The position numbers were made by a program, and so were the translations under genes. A stretch of 64,000 bases of DNA, taken from contig NZ_LT593974.1 in NCBI RefSeq assembly GCF_900086985.1, positions 310,001-374,000 of the forward strand, given 5' to 3'. Below, piece after piece: positions 38,373 to 46,594 of this stretch. The notes below the pieces were generated by a model that saw only the letters and a program-made list of their open reading frames with translations, had not been told where the DNA came from and made no database searches. How positions within the stretch are numbered: the first letter of the stretch is position 1; each line of letters opens with the position of its first letter. The stretch comes from Halomonas sp. HL-93. GTDB lineage: Bacteria; Pseudomonadota; Gammaproteobacteria; Pseudomonadales; Halomonadaceae.

Positions 38373-39719
38373 ATGAATGCCGATATTGCCACGTCTCGCC
38401 TATCGAACCGTGAGGTGGATAATACCTATGTGCACGGTTTGGACCGTCAATATGTCTTCCACTCCTGGTCCCAGCAAGGCAGCCTGGACCCCATGGTTGT
38501 AGCAGGCGCGTCCGGGTGCCGCGTTTGGGATTATGCTGGAAACACCTACCTGGATTTCAGCAGTCAACTGGTGAACACCAATATTGGCCATCAACATCCC
38601 AAAGTGGTCAGTGCCATCCAAGCCCAGGCAGCCGAGCTTTGTACCATCGCCCCGGCCCATGCCAACCTGGCCCGCAGCGAGGCCGCAAAACGAATTATCG
38701 GCAAAGCGCCCGATGGGTTTCGCAAGGTGTTTTTCACCAACGCGGGGGCCGACGCCAACGAAAATGCCATTCGCATGGCACGCCTTTACACGGGGCGCAG
38801 CAAAATACTTTCGGCGTATCGTTCGTATCACGGCAATACCGGCGCCTCAATTGCCGCCACTGGCGACTGGCGGCGTGTGCCCAACGAGTATGCCAGCGGG
38901 CATGTGCATTTCTTCAATCCCTACCTCTATCGCAGCGAGTTTTGGGCGCGGGATGACGATGAGGAATGCGCGCGTGCTCTTCAGCATCTTCGCCGGGTGA
39001 TTGAATGCGAAGGGCCCAAGGCGGTGGCCGCGATCCTGCTGGAAACCATTCCCGGTACTGCCGGGGTGCTGCTACCTCCACACGCGTACCTTAAAGGTGT
39101 CCGCGAACTCGCTGACGAATTCGGCATCGTGCTGATTCTGGACGAAGTCATGGCCGGGTTTGGGCGTACGGGCCGCTGGTTTGCCTTTGAGCACTACGCG
39201 GTCGTACCCGACCTGATTGTATTCGCCAAAGGGGTCAATTCTGGCTACGTGCCTGCCGGTGGGGTGATTATTTCAGACCCTATCTCGGCCTACTTCGATG
39301 ACCACTTTTTTGTCGGCGGTCTGACCTACTCAGGCCACCCCCTGGCAATGGCCGCCATCGTGGCGACGCTGGATGCGATGGAGGAAGAAGGCATCGTGGA
39401 AAACGCCGACACCATCGGCAACGGCTGCCTGGCCGAGGGGTTGCAGCAGCTTGCCGAACGTCATGCGGTCATTGGCGACTGGCGGGGTATTGGGGTGTTT
39501 CATGCGCTGGAACTGGTCAGCGACCCAGTGCGCAAGACGCCTCTGCCGGGAGCGGAAGTGTTGACGCTCAAGCAGCAATTGATGGAGCAGGGGCTGCTGG
39601 TGTTTAGCGTGGAGAACCGCATTCATGTGGTGCCGCCCTGCAACGTGACAAAGGCCGAGGTAACCGAAGGCTTAGCGATTTTGGACAAGGTGTTAACCGA
39701 TTACAGGGTCGCTTATTAA
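38373..39719 (+). CDS. Class III (omega) aminotransferase, taurine-pyruvate-transaminase-like
   Basis: PLP enzyme of 448 aa. Motifs: FTNAGADANENAIRMARLY, SYHGNTGASI, the cofactor Asp in LILDEVMAGFGRTGRW and the Schiff-base Lys in LIVFAKGVNSGYVPAGG. The N-terminal HSWSQQGSLDPMVVAGASG resembles a group that includes taurine-pyruvate aminotransferases and several unassigned enzymes. GGGAG lies 8 nt before the ATG. It is convergent with a MocR-type regulator (stops overlap as TTAA), and MocR proteins such as TauR and GabR commonly control omega-aminotransferases. The substrate could be taurine, a beta- or omega-amino acid; xsc and taurine ABC genes are not present here. Confidence 0.82.
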   Translation: MNADIATSRLSNREVDNTYVHGLDRQYVFHSWSQQGSLDPMVVAGASGCRVWDYAGNTYLDFSSQLVNTNIGHQHPKVVSAIQAQAAELCTIAPAHANLARSEAAKRIIGKAPDGFRKVFFTNAGADANENAIRMARLYTGRSKILSAYRSYHGNTGASIAATGDWRRVPNEYASGHVHFFNPYLYRSEFWARDDDEECARALQHLRRVIECEGPKAVAAILLETIPGTAGVLLPPHAYLKGVRELADEFGIVLILDEVMAGFGRTGRWFAFEHYAVVPDLIVFAKGVNSGYVPAGGVIISDPISAYFDDHFFVGGLTYSGHPLAMAAIVATLDAMEEEGIVENADTIGNGCLAEGLQQLAERHAVIGDWRGIGVFHALELVSDPVRKTPLPGAEVLTLKQQLMEQGLLVFSVENRIHVVPPCNVTKAEVTEGLAILDKVLTDYRVAY

Positions 39720-41197
39720 GTGGTTGACGCGCGATCGTAAGCAAGCCCTAAGGTTTCGATGCCTGGGGCAATGCGTTCACGTGCGATAGCCCCAAAGCCC
39801 AAGCGGAAAAAGTGGCGGGGAGGCGCGGTGTCAAAAAAGTGCTGAAAGCCGGGTTCAATCAGCACGCCGCGTTGCGCGGCATGCCAAGCCAAGCGTTGCG
39901 TATCGATGCCTGGCTCGGCTTGCATCCAAAACGCACTGGAACGCGGGCTGCTAATGCATTGGCAACCGGGTAACGCCTGGTCGATGGCCAGACGCATCGC
40001 GTCGCGTCGCTGGTCAATTTCTTGGGTATGTTGCTTCAGGTAACGCTCGTAATACCCCTGGGCAATAAATTGTGCCAACTGATGCTGAAGGGCGGCCGGT
40101 GGATGGCGATACATCAAGCGGCGCAGTGCCCGCAGCTCGTCAATTAATTCGGCGTCGGCCACAATGTAGCCCATGCGTAATCCAGGTGAGAGCGCCTTGG
40201 ATAAGCTGCCCATGTAGATAATACGGGCGCTTTGGGCGCTGGCTTTGAGCGCGGGCAGGGCGAACTGGTCGCCATGAATTTCAGCGTCGTAATCATCTTC
40301 AATCACGATTTGATCGCGGTGGGGGATCTGGGCGAGCAAGGCATCCCGTCGTGCCCGACTCATGGTCACACCGGTCGGCACCTGATGGTTCGGCATAACG
40401 TAGAGATAGTCACAGTGCTGCGAACCCTGAAGGTACATGCCTTCGCTGTCCAGCGGTTGCAACTGCACGCTGGCCCCCCGCTGGGCAAACACATTCATGG
40501 CTTCACGGTAGCCGGGCGATTCCAAGGCAACGCGCGTGCCCCGGTGGCAGAGCAACTGGGCGATCAAGAAGAGCGCATTCTGGGTGCCCATGGTAATCAG
40601 GATATCGTCCGCGCGGGCAAAAATACCGCGTCGTGTTAAAACACGCTTACGTAACTGTTCAATCAGTAAAGGATCGTCCTGGTCAATGCGATCACACAGC
40701 CAGGGTTTATCCCGCCGGGAGTTTAATAGTCGTCGAGATACATCACGCCACTGGGTTAACGGAAACAAGTCTGTGTCGAGCTGCCCATAAATAAACGGGT
40801 AGGGGTAATCCGACCAATTGCCCGGTTTTAAGATCCCTTGATAATTCGTAGGGCGTTGAATAATGCGTTTGTGCCAGCTTGGTGCACGTTGTGGCGAGGT
40901 GGTAGGGGCAGTGAAAGCCGGCAACGCCGCCTGCTGGGAGGCATCGCCATAGTCGGGGTGTAAGTAGTAGCCACTGCGGGGTCGACTGATCAGGTAGCCG
41001 TCTTCGACGAGGTTTTCGTAAACAATCGCGACGGTATTGCGTGAAATGCCCAGTTGCTGTGACAGCTTGCGACAAGACGGTAACGCCTCGCATGAGGGTA
41101 AGCTGCCGACGCGAATCGCTTCCAGCAGTGACTCGCGCAGCTGCTCCTGCAGGCAAATGGGTGCTGCCGGGTCAATATCAAGACACAGTGCCGTCAT
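39716..41197 (-). CDS. MocR-family regulator (GntR HTH fused to aminotransferase fold)
   Basis: PLP-binding transcription factor of 493 aa. The N-terminal GntR-type HTH covers about residues 10-80 (LQEQLRESLLEAIRVGSLPS, LPSCRKLSQQLGISRNTVAI), then a linker with RPRSGYYLHPDY, then a class I aminotransferase-like domain with the PLP Asp in EDDYDAEIHG and Lys in MGSLSKALSPGLRMGY. GabR, TauR and PdxR are relatives; they act as activators or repressors on a nearby aminotransferase or transport gene. ATG 41197 with GGGGAG is preferred to an upstream in-frame start at 41269. It faces the ABC binding-protein gene across 248 bp. Confidence 0.9.
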   Translation of the reverse strand: MTALCLDIDPAAPICLQEQLRESLLEAIRVGSLPSCEALPSCRKLSQQLGISRNTVAIVYENLVEDGYLISRPRSGYYLHPDYGDASQQAALPAFTAPTTSPQRAPSWHKRIIQRPTNYQGILKPGNWSDYPYPFIYGQLDTDLFPLTQWRDVSRRLLNSRRDKPWLCDRIDQDDPLLIEQLRKRVLTRRGIFARADDILITMGTQNALFLIAQLLCHRGTRVALESPGYREAMNVFAQRGASVQLQPLDSEGMYLQGSQHCDYLYVMPNHQVPTGVTMSRARRDALLAQIPHRDQIVIEDDYDAEIHGDQFALPALKASAQSARIIYMGSLSKALSPGLRMGYIVADAELIDELRALRRLMYRHPPAALQHQLAQFIAQGYYERYLKQHTQEIDQRRDAMRLAIDQALPGCQCISSPRSSAFWMQAEPGIDTQRLAWHAAQRGVLIEPGFQHFFDTAPPRHFFRLGFGAIARERIAPGIETLGLAYDRASTT

Positions 41198-41370
41198 CTT
41201 ATGCTCCCCCTTCTTTTCATTGACTGACTCATCCACCCGCTTAGTAACCTTAAGCAGCTTTCGTGCCAACCGGCCAAAACCAAACTGTCCCTTGAATTTC
41301 AGGTAACTGGCTCTAGGAGACGGCCATCTAAAAAAACTAGGGTGATGTGACGTTCAGCGTTTTGCCGAAG

Positions 41371-41396
41371 TGGCCGGTCACTCACCGGGCTGGCCG
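41371..41396 (+). promoter_or_regulatory. Direct repeats TGGCCG, candidate MocR operator
   Basis: TGGCCGGTCA at 41371 and TGGCCGTCGT at 41391 start exactly 20 bp apart (two helical turns), in the spacer between the MocR gene and the ABC transporter genes. A complementary copy, CCGGCCA, lies at 41270-41276. MocR regulators usually bind paired direct repeats, so these are candidates, with only modest sequence support. Confidence 0.4.
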
Positions 41397-41445
41397 TCGT
41401 AACTATTTGGGCATACTGGATAAAAGTCACCTGAGGAGTCTTGCA

Positions 41446-42303
41446 ATGAGCAACGTCAAAGTAGTTCCCAGCTTGATGATGGCCGGCATAGTGTCGCTTG
41501 GTGTAGCAACAAATACGCACGCGGCCGACCTTCCGGAAATCGAAGAACGTGGCTATATGAACGTGGCCACGGAGGATAATTACGCGCCGTTTAACTTTAT
41601 GGACGGTGACGATCCCGATGGCTTTATCGAAGATGTATTGGCCGAGTTGGAGGACTACGCCGACTTTGAAATTCGCCAGGAGATTTTGCCCTGGACGGGA
41701 CTCCTTGCCTCGGTGACGTCGGGCAAATACGACATGGCACTGACCGGCGCGTCGGTGACAGATGAACGCATGCGGGTGTTCAACTACGCCCCGCCGTTTG
41801 CCTCTGCTCAACACTATTACATCAAGCGAGCAGGCGATGACCGGATCAACAGCGTTGAGGACCTAAGCGGCATGACCCTGGGCGTGCAAGCCGGCAGTGC
41901 GCTGCTTTCGCGTCTGCCTGAGCTCGAAGAGATGCTGGCGGAAAGTGGCGGCGAATTAGGTGAGGTGGTTGAGTATGAAGCCTACCCTGAGATTTACGCC
42001 GACCTCGCCAATGAACGCGTTGACTACGTGATCAACTCCATCGTGCCGGTCAACGATGTGGTCCGTGAACGTCCGGATGAGTTCGAAGCCGGCCAAGCCG
42101 TCTCAGGTCCAGGGTTCGTCGCTTGGCCAATGCCCAAGGACAGCCCTGAACTGCTCGAATATATGACCGAGTTTATGGACCACCTGCGCGATTCGGGCCG
42201 CCTAGCCGAACTTCAGGAGAAGTGGTTTGGCGAGTCGTTTGATGACTTGCCTGAAGAGCCGATTACCACCGTGGATGAGTTTCACGAAATGGCGGGCATG
42301 TAA
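41446..42303 (+). CDS. Polar amino acid ABC transporter substrate-binding protein
   Basis: Periplasmic receptor of SBP family 3, 285 aa. A Sec signal peptide is visible (SLMMAGIVSLGVATNTHAA, cut before DLPEIE). The mature part has NVATEDNYAPFNFMDG at the start and MALTGASVTDERMRVFNYAP, as in amino acid receptors. The sequence is very acidic, as expected for a halophile periplasm. ATG 41446 has GAGGAG 8 nt ahead; the open frame upstream is not supported. A terminator-like hairpin follows the stop and precedes the two permease genes. Confidence 0.9.
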   Translation: MSNVKVVPSLMMAGIVSLGVATNTHAADLPEIEERGYMNVATEDNYAPFNFMDGDDPDGFIEDVLAELEDYADFEIRQEILPWTGLLASVTSGKYDMALTGASVTDERMRVFNYAPPFASAQHYYIKRAGDDRINSVEDLSGMTLGVQAGSALLSRLPELEEMLAESGGELGEVVEYEAYPEIYADLANERVDYVINSIVPVNDVVRERPDEFEAGQAVSGPGFVAWPMPKDSPELLEYMTEFMDHLRDSGRLAELQEKWFGESFDDLPEEPITTVDEFHEMAGM

Positions 42304-42316
42304 GCCATCCTGTGCA

Positions 42317-42357
42317 GCAGCCGCTTACCGGGACGACGGAACGCGGCTGCTTTTTTT
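42317..42357 (+). terminator. Intra-operon terminator after the binding-protein gene
   Basis: An 8-bp perfect GC-rich stem (GCAGCCGC at 42317-42324 with GCGGCTGC at 42343-42350) is followed directly by seven T. It lies between the binding-protein gene and the first permease gene of the same transporter. Partial read-through would give more receptor than membrane complex, a known strategy in ABC import operons. Confidence 0.85.
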
Positions 42358-42379
42358 ATCCAGTGAGTAAAGGTGACGC

Positions 42380-43021
42380 ATGGACAGTAGCGCATGGGGG
42401 CTTCTGGCATATGGTGCATGGACAACCGCCTGGATCTCAGGCGTTGCCATTGCCATAGGGGTGTTGCTTGGGTTGATAGTGGCGTTGTTACGCGTTGCGC
42501 GTATCCCGGTATTGCACCAGCTATTAGGTATGTATATCAGTGTGGCGCGCGCGACCCCTCTGGTGACACTGGTGCTGTTTATTTTCCTCACTGCACCCAC
42601 CATGGGGTTGGATATTCACCGCAACGTGGCGGGCATTATTGCGCTGACCCTCAATACCACCGCCTTTAACGCCGAAATTTGGCGCTCTGCATTCAACAAC
42701 TTCTCTAAAGATCAGCGCGAGGCAGCCCTCGCGATTGGCATGACGCCTTGGGTGTATTTTCGTCGCATCATGTTGCCGCAAATCACCCTTACCAGCCTGC
42801 CAGGGCTGGTTAACGAAATGTCGTTTCTTATCAAAGGCAGCCCGGCCGTCGCCGTTATCGGCGTGGTGGATTTAACGCGGGTGACCAACCGCATTTCGGC
42901 CGTTACCTATGAGCCACTTCCGCCGATTTTAGCCGCCGCCGCCATGTACATGGTGCTGATCAGCCTATTGGTATGGCTGCAACGCCTGGCTGAGCGCAAA
43001 GCCAACCGATTGGCCGTCTAA
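42380..43021 (+). CDS. Amino acid ABC transporter permease (first)
   Basis: Inner-membrane subunit of 213 aa of the HisM/HisQ type. Hydrophobic segments begin at about residues 5, 50, 80 and 185. ARATPLVTLVLFIFL and NTTAFNAEIWRSAF are family-typical. The docking loop reads REAALAIGMTPWVYFRRIML. AAAGGTG lies 4 nt before the ATG. It follows the terminator hairpin and precedes the second permease by 13 bp; the two would form a heterodimer. Confidence 0.88.
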   Translation: MDSSAWGLLAYGAWTTAWISGVAIAIGVLLGLIVALLRVARIPVLHQLLGMYISVARATPLVTLVLFIFLTAPTMGLDIHRNVAGIIALTLNTTAFNAEIWRSAFNNFSKDQREAALAIGMTPWVYFRRIMLPQITLTSLPGLVNEMSFLIKGSPAVAVIGVVDLTRVTNRISAVTYEPLPPILAAAAMYMVLISLLVWLQRLAERKANRLAV

Positions 43022-43034
43022 AGGGGAAGTCGTC

Positions 43035-43700
43035 ATGAGTAATTGGGAAATATTGTGGTCGTCGCGGGATGTGTTTTTACAAGGGTTTTATAACACTCTA
43101 CAGCTGTTTGGCATATCAGCGGTGCTGGCCTTTTTACTCGGCAGTGTGATGGTGTTTTTACTGGAAGGCTCCCGGCCGCGGCTAAAAATCCCGCTGCGAA
43201 TTTTCATCGATGGGATGCGCATGCTGCCGTTTTTGATACTGGCCTATCTATTGTATTACGGGCTGCCCAGTGTGGGGATTCGCATGAGCGCTTGGTACGC
43301 CGGGTTAACCGCCCTGGTGCTCTATCACGGCGCTTATTTTGCGGAAATACTGCGCGGCTGCCGTACAACGTTTCCACAGGGGCAAGTGGAGGCCGCCACG
43401 GCACAGGGGTTCTCCCTGCCAACCATGTTTCTTCGCATTATTTGGCCGCAGCTCATCCTAAAAACCCGCGGGTTGATGGGCAACCAACTTATTATTCTGC
43501 TCAAAGATACCGCCTTTCTAGTGATCATTACCGTGCGCGAACTCACTGCCGCGGCGAACAGCTTATCAAGCACTTACTTCATTCCCATGGAAGCCTTTAT
43601 CGTCGTGATCGGCTTTTACTGGCTGATCAGCATTGGGCTGGAGCAGTTTATCAAATTGATTGGCCGTTACGGTGCCAAACGAGGATTCGAAAATGCCTGA
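43035..43700 (+). CDS. Amino acid ABC transporter permease (second)
   Basis: Second permease subunit, 221 aa, same family as the gene before it. Seen: [40 protein letters not shown], and the docking loop [27 protein letters not shown] lies about 6 nt ahead of the ATG. Its last eight bases overlap the start of the ATPase gene, so translation is likely coupled. Confidence 0.88.
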   Translation: MSNWEILWSSRDVFLQGFYNTLQLFGISAVLAFLLGSVMVFLLEGSRPRLKIPLRIFIDGMRMLPFLILAYLLYYGLPSVGIRMSAWYAGLTALVLYHGAYFAEILRGCRTTFPQGQVEAATAQGFSLPTMFLRIIWPQLILKTRGLMGNQLIILLKDTAFLVIITVRELTAAANSLSSTYFIPMEAFIVVIGFYWLISIGLEQFIKLIGRYGAKRGFENA

Positions 43701-44460
43701 GACAGCCGCTGTGAGTATCCGCAAACTTTCCAAAAGCTTTGATGGCACCGAAGTGCTACGGGATGTCTCGCTGGAGGTTCAGCCGGGCGAGGTCGTCAGT
43801 ATTTTGGGTTCATCGGGCTCTGGTAAATCCACCCTGTTACGCTGCATTAACTGGCTCGAACACCCCGACCGCGGCGATATACATATTGCCGGTGATCGTA
43901 TTGGCGTGAGCGACACCGGCAAACTGATGTCGCGCCGTGAGCTGGCGGGCATGCGCGCGCGCTTAGGCATGGTGTTCCAGGGGTTTAATTTGTGGCCTCA
44001 CCTGAGTGTAATGCGCAATGTCACCGAGGCCCCTATTCATGTGCAGGGCTTGAGTAAAGCCGAGGCTGACAAGAGAGCGCTGGCGCTACTTGAAAAAGTC
44101 GGCATGGTCGATAAACGCGAACAATACCCCTACACGTTGTCGGGCGGGCAAAAACAGCGCGTGGCGATTGCCCGGGCGCTGGCCATGCAGCCGAAAGTGA
44201 TGCTGTTTGACGAGCCCACCTCGGCGCTTGACCCTGAGCTCGTTGGCGAAGTGTTGGGGGTGATCAAAGACCTCTCAAAAGAGGGCTACACCATGGTACT
44301 GGTGACCCATGAAATGGAATTCGCCCGTGCCGTTTCCGATCAGGTGGTCTTTCTCGATAAAGGTATCATTATCGAGAAATCCCACCCCAGCGAGTTTTTC
44401 GTTAACCCCAAAACCGAACGGGTAAGGCGCTTTTTAGAACTGGAAGCGCCTGTGGTTTAA
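43693..44460 (+). CDS. Amino acid ABC transporter ATP-binding protein
   Basis: ATPase of 255 aa of the GlnQ/HisP class. Walker A is [11 protein letters not shown], then [13 protein letters not shown], signature [15 protein letters not shown] and Walker [17 protein letters not shown], with the switch His in [15 protein letters not shown] 43693 has GAGGA 6 nt ahead and overlaps the end of the permease gene; the frame open 33 bases upstream is not supported. It closes the operon. The substrate is unassigned; the MocR gene and omega-aminotransferase nearby point to a non-protein amino acid. Confidence 0.92.
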   Translation: MPETAAVSIRKLSKSFDGTEVLRDVSLEVQPGEVVSILGSSGSGKSTLLRCINWLEHPDRGDIHIAGDRIGVSDTGKLMSRRELAGMRARLGMVFQGFNLWPHLSVMRNVTEAPIHVQGLSKAEADKRALALLEKVGMVDKREQYPYTLSGGQKQRVAIARALAMQPKVMLFDEPTSALDPELVGEVLGVIKDLSKEGYTMVLVTHEMEFARAVSDQVVFLDKGIIIEKSHPSEFFVNPKTERVRRFLELEAPVV

Positions 44461-44484
44461 GCCGATTAGTGTGGGCTAAAGCCA

Positions 44485-45246
44485 TCAACTTAGCTGCCTG
44501 CGCCAGCGATTCTCGATGGTGTCCAGCTCAGCAGCCCCGTAATGCGCATGATCATAAGGTCCGTAATACGCCCACAATTGATCGCCATAATCAAAGTGCC
44601 ACCACTCGCTAGGCAGATTGGTGAAGCCTTGCTGATGCATGATGTGATACAGCAAGCGGCGGTGGTCCCGGGCCTTGCGTTGTGGCGGCGTTAGCGTTTC
44701 CAGATGTTCGAAATAGTCGCTATGCGATGCCGGTAGCGCCTCATCAAATAGCGTACCCATATCCAACGGTAGGCCATCGGCGTCGCACAGCGTGACATCT
44801 ACAGCGCCCCCGGTGAGGTGTGGGCTGGGGGCAAACGGATCACGGCTGGGTACCGAGACAAATTCCCTTGTACGTTCCAGCAGCTCCGCTTCGCCGAGAT
44901 TTGGCTGGTGATGGTGAATAGCCTCATGCAGGGTGTCGAACAGGTATTGCTGCACTCGCCATGGCCGCCAGCCGTCCAGCACGATTAACCCAATACCGTC
45001 GGGTAAGCTGCGAGCGGCTGTGAGCAGTGCCCGATAGACACCTTCGCGGACGAAACACTCTGGCACCGCACCCGGAATGCCCAGTCGGGCATAGGCCGGA
45101 AAAACGCTGATCGGTGTGGGGGCAAGGCTCATGGGTACCAAGCGCTCACCGTTATCGGTAATGGGCACGCGGCGCAGCCCTTCCCAGCAGGGTGCTGGGT
45201 GGCTGGGTATAGGCGGCAATGCCTTTAAAAGTGTGTTCAAAGGCAT
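44485..45246 (-). CDS. ddpX: D-alanyl-D-alanine dipeptidase (VanX/DdpX type)
   Basis: Zinc dipeptidase of peptidase family M15D that hydrolyses free D-Ala-D-Ala. With ATG 45246 it is 253 aa. The metal and catalytic set is complete: SPHLTGGAVD supplies His143 and Asp150, SEWWHFDYG supplies Glu214 and His217, and DGWRP near residue 91 supplies the conserved Arg. There is no signal peptide, so it acts in the cytosol on imported dipeptide. It begins 4 bp after the stop of the TRAP permease gene, so it belongs to that operon. There are no vanH/vanA neighbours; a nutritional, peptidoglycan-recycling role is more probable than vancomycin resistance. A TTG start four codons earlier is possible. Confidence 0.88.
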   Translation of the reverse strand: MPLNTLLKALPPIPSHPAPCWEGLRRVPITDNGERLVPMSLAPTPISVFPAYARLGIPGAVPECFVREGVYRALLTAARSLPDGIGLIVLDGWRPWRVQQYLFDTLHEAIHHHQPNLGEAELLERTREFVSVPSRDPFAPSPHLTGGAVDVTLCDADGLPLDMGTLFDEALPASHSDYFEHLETLTPPQRKARDHRRLLYHIMHQQGFTNLPSEWWHFDYGDQLWAYYGPYDHAHYGAAELDTIENRWRRQLS

Positions 45247-45250
45247 TGTC

Positions 45251-46528
45251 TTATCCAAGCAGGGTAGGCAACCACAGCGCCAGCGGTGGAAAGAGGATTA
45301 ATAAAATAAGTACCGCAACCGCTGTCAGCACAAAAGGCCAAATGGTTCTAAACAGCGACACAATTTCAAGGCGGCTAACCGCTGCAGCGACAAAGACGCA
45401 AGCGCCTAGGGGGGGAGTAATCAAGGCAATGGTAATGTTCAACGTGATGATGACACCCAGATGGACCGGGTCGATACCTGCCATCGTGGCCACCGGTGCG
45501 AAGATAGGCGTGAGTAGCATCAACGCCGATACCTCCTCCATAAACATCCCAGTGACAAAAGTGATAGCGCTGAGCAGTAATAAAATGACGACGCCATTAT
45601 CCACATAGGGTGATAAAAGTGACACAAATTGCTCTGGGACCTGGGCGTAGGAGAGCAACCAGCTAATCGTGGCTGAGGCCGCCATGATCAGAAAAATCGC
45701 CGAGGTCAGGCGCGCCGTATCCACAATGGCTTTCCAGCATTCCTTGAGTCGCAACCCGCCCAGCACGAAACCACATAGGGCGACATACAGCGCTGTTAGC
45801 GCTCCCGATTCCGTGGGCGTCACAAAGCCCATTACAATGCCAGCTACGATAATAAAGGGAGCGATAAGCGCTGGCAGAGCCGTCACGAACGCTACACCCA
45901 GCTGGCCCAAAGAGGGTAATTGGCCACTTTTGGGTAATCGGTGACGCCAGGCATACCAGGCGTTCATCCCCATAAAGGCGACACCCAACAACAGTCCAGG
46001 CACGACGCCCGCCAAAAACAAATCTCCTACGGATGTGTTAGTTAATGAGGCGTAGAGAATCATAAAGATACTGGGCGGAATAATCGGGCCGATCAGCGAG
46101 CTGCCTGCGGTTAAGCCTGCGGCAAAGGCCCTTGAGTAGCCTTCTTTCTCCATAGCGGGTACTAAAAGCGACCCCAGTGCTGAGGTGTCGGCCACGGCAG
46201 AGCCATTAACGCCTGCGAAAAACACGCTTGAGACCACATTGACATGGCCCATGCCACCTCGTAAGTGCCCGACTATCAGGCGTGCTAGACCCATCAAGCG
46301 TTCCGTCAAACCGCTGACGTTCATCAGGTTGCCGGCAAGGATAAATAACGGAATAGCCATCAGTGAGAAAGCATTGATACCACCGAAGAATTGCTGCGGC
46401 ATCATGCGTGGAATCATCGATAAGTCGACAAATAAAAAGCCTACTAATGCAGTGGTTAACAACGCAATAAACAGCGGAAGCCCAAGCAATACGTGGCCAA
46501 GGAAAACGGCCAGCATGGTCAAAGTCAT
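45251..46528 (-). CDS. TRAP transporter large permease (DctM)
   Basis: Large membrane subunit of a tripartite ATP-independent periplasmic transporter, 425 aa with about twelve hydrophobic segments. Typical stretches are IPLFILAGNLMNVSGLTERL, GGMGHVNVVSSVFFAGVNGS, SSLIGPIIPPSIFMILYAS and EVSALMLLTPIFAPVA. Uptake is driven by a sodium gradient in this family, suited to a halophile. The start codon lies inside the last of three 23-bp tandem repeats, and its ATG overlaps the stop of a mini-ORF. It is followed by the dipeptidase gene. Confidence 0.93.
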   Translation of the reverse strand: MTLTMLAVFLGHVLLGLPLFIALLTTALVGFLFVDLSMIPRMMPQQFFGGINAFSLMAIPLFILAGNLMNVSGLTERLMGLARLIVGHLRGGMGHVNVVSSVFFAGVNGSAVADTSALGSLLVPAMEKEGYSRAFAAGLTAGSSLIGPIIPPSIFMILYASLTNTSVGDLFLAGVVPGLLLGVAFMGMNAWYAWRHRLPKSGQLPSLGQLGVAFVTALPALIAPFIIVAGIVMGFVTPTESGALTALYVALCGFVLGGLRLKECWKAIVDTARLTSAIFLIMAASATISWLLSYAQVPEQFVSLLSPYVDNGVVILLLLSAITFVTGMFMEEVSALMLLTPIFAPVATMAGIDPVHLGVIITLNITIALITPPLGACVFVAAAVSRLEIVSLFRTIWPFVLTAVAVLILLILFPPLALWLPTLLG

Positions 46529-46551
46529 AGGGAGTCCTCAACGGTCTTCAT
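46525..46551 (-). CDS. Mini-ORF 2 (8 codons) at the dctQ-dctM junction
   Basis: ATG at 46551 opens an 8-codon frame encoding MKTVEDSL, ending in TGA that overlaps the dctM start as ATGA. Its GAGGA doubles as the ribosome-binding site of dctM. The peptide equals the last seven residues of DctQ preceded by Met. It arose from the tandem duplication and is probably translated only as part of a stop-restart chain. Confidence 0.5.
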   Translation of the reverse strand: MKTVEDSL

Positions 46552-46594
46552 AGGGAGTCCTCAACGGTTTTCATAGAGAGTCCTCAACGGTCTT
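46526..46594. repeat. Three tandem 23-bp repeats spanning the dctQ-dctM junction
   Basis: Units at 46526-46548, 46549-46571 and 46572-46594 share the core GGAGTCCTCAACGG and differ at only two positions in total. Read on the minus strand, each unit carries the codons for the DctQ C-terminus, a GAGGA ribosome-binding site and an ATG. The array looks like a slipped-strand triplication of the original coupled junction. Confidence 0.95.
46548..46574 (-). CDS. Mini-ORF 1 (8 codons) at the dctQ-dctM junction
   Basis: ATG at 46574 overlaps the dctQ stop as ATGA and encodes the same peptide, MKTVEDSL, with a TGA that overlaps the start of mini-ORF 2, again as ATGA. It differs from mini-ORF 2 by a single base. 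GAGGA at the end of dctQ serves as its ribosome-binding site. No function beyond coupling is proposed. Confidence 0.5.
   Translation of the reverse strand: MKTVEDSL

Noticed and set aside
38373..44460. A taurine catabolic operon (tpa-tauR-xsc)
   Set aside because: The aminotransferase and MocR genes fit in part, but no xsc, pta or taurine transporter of the TauABC type is present, so the taurine assignment is not made.
44485..45246. Vancomycin resistance (vanX)
   Set aside because: The enzyme is VanX-like but no vanH, vanA/B ligase or VanRS regulator is adjacent, and the host is apparently Gram-negative. Operon context with a transporter points to nutrition.
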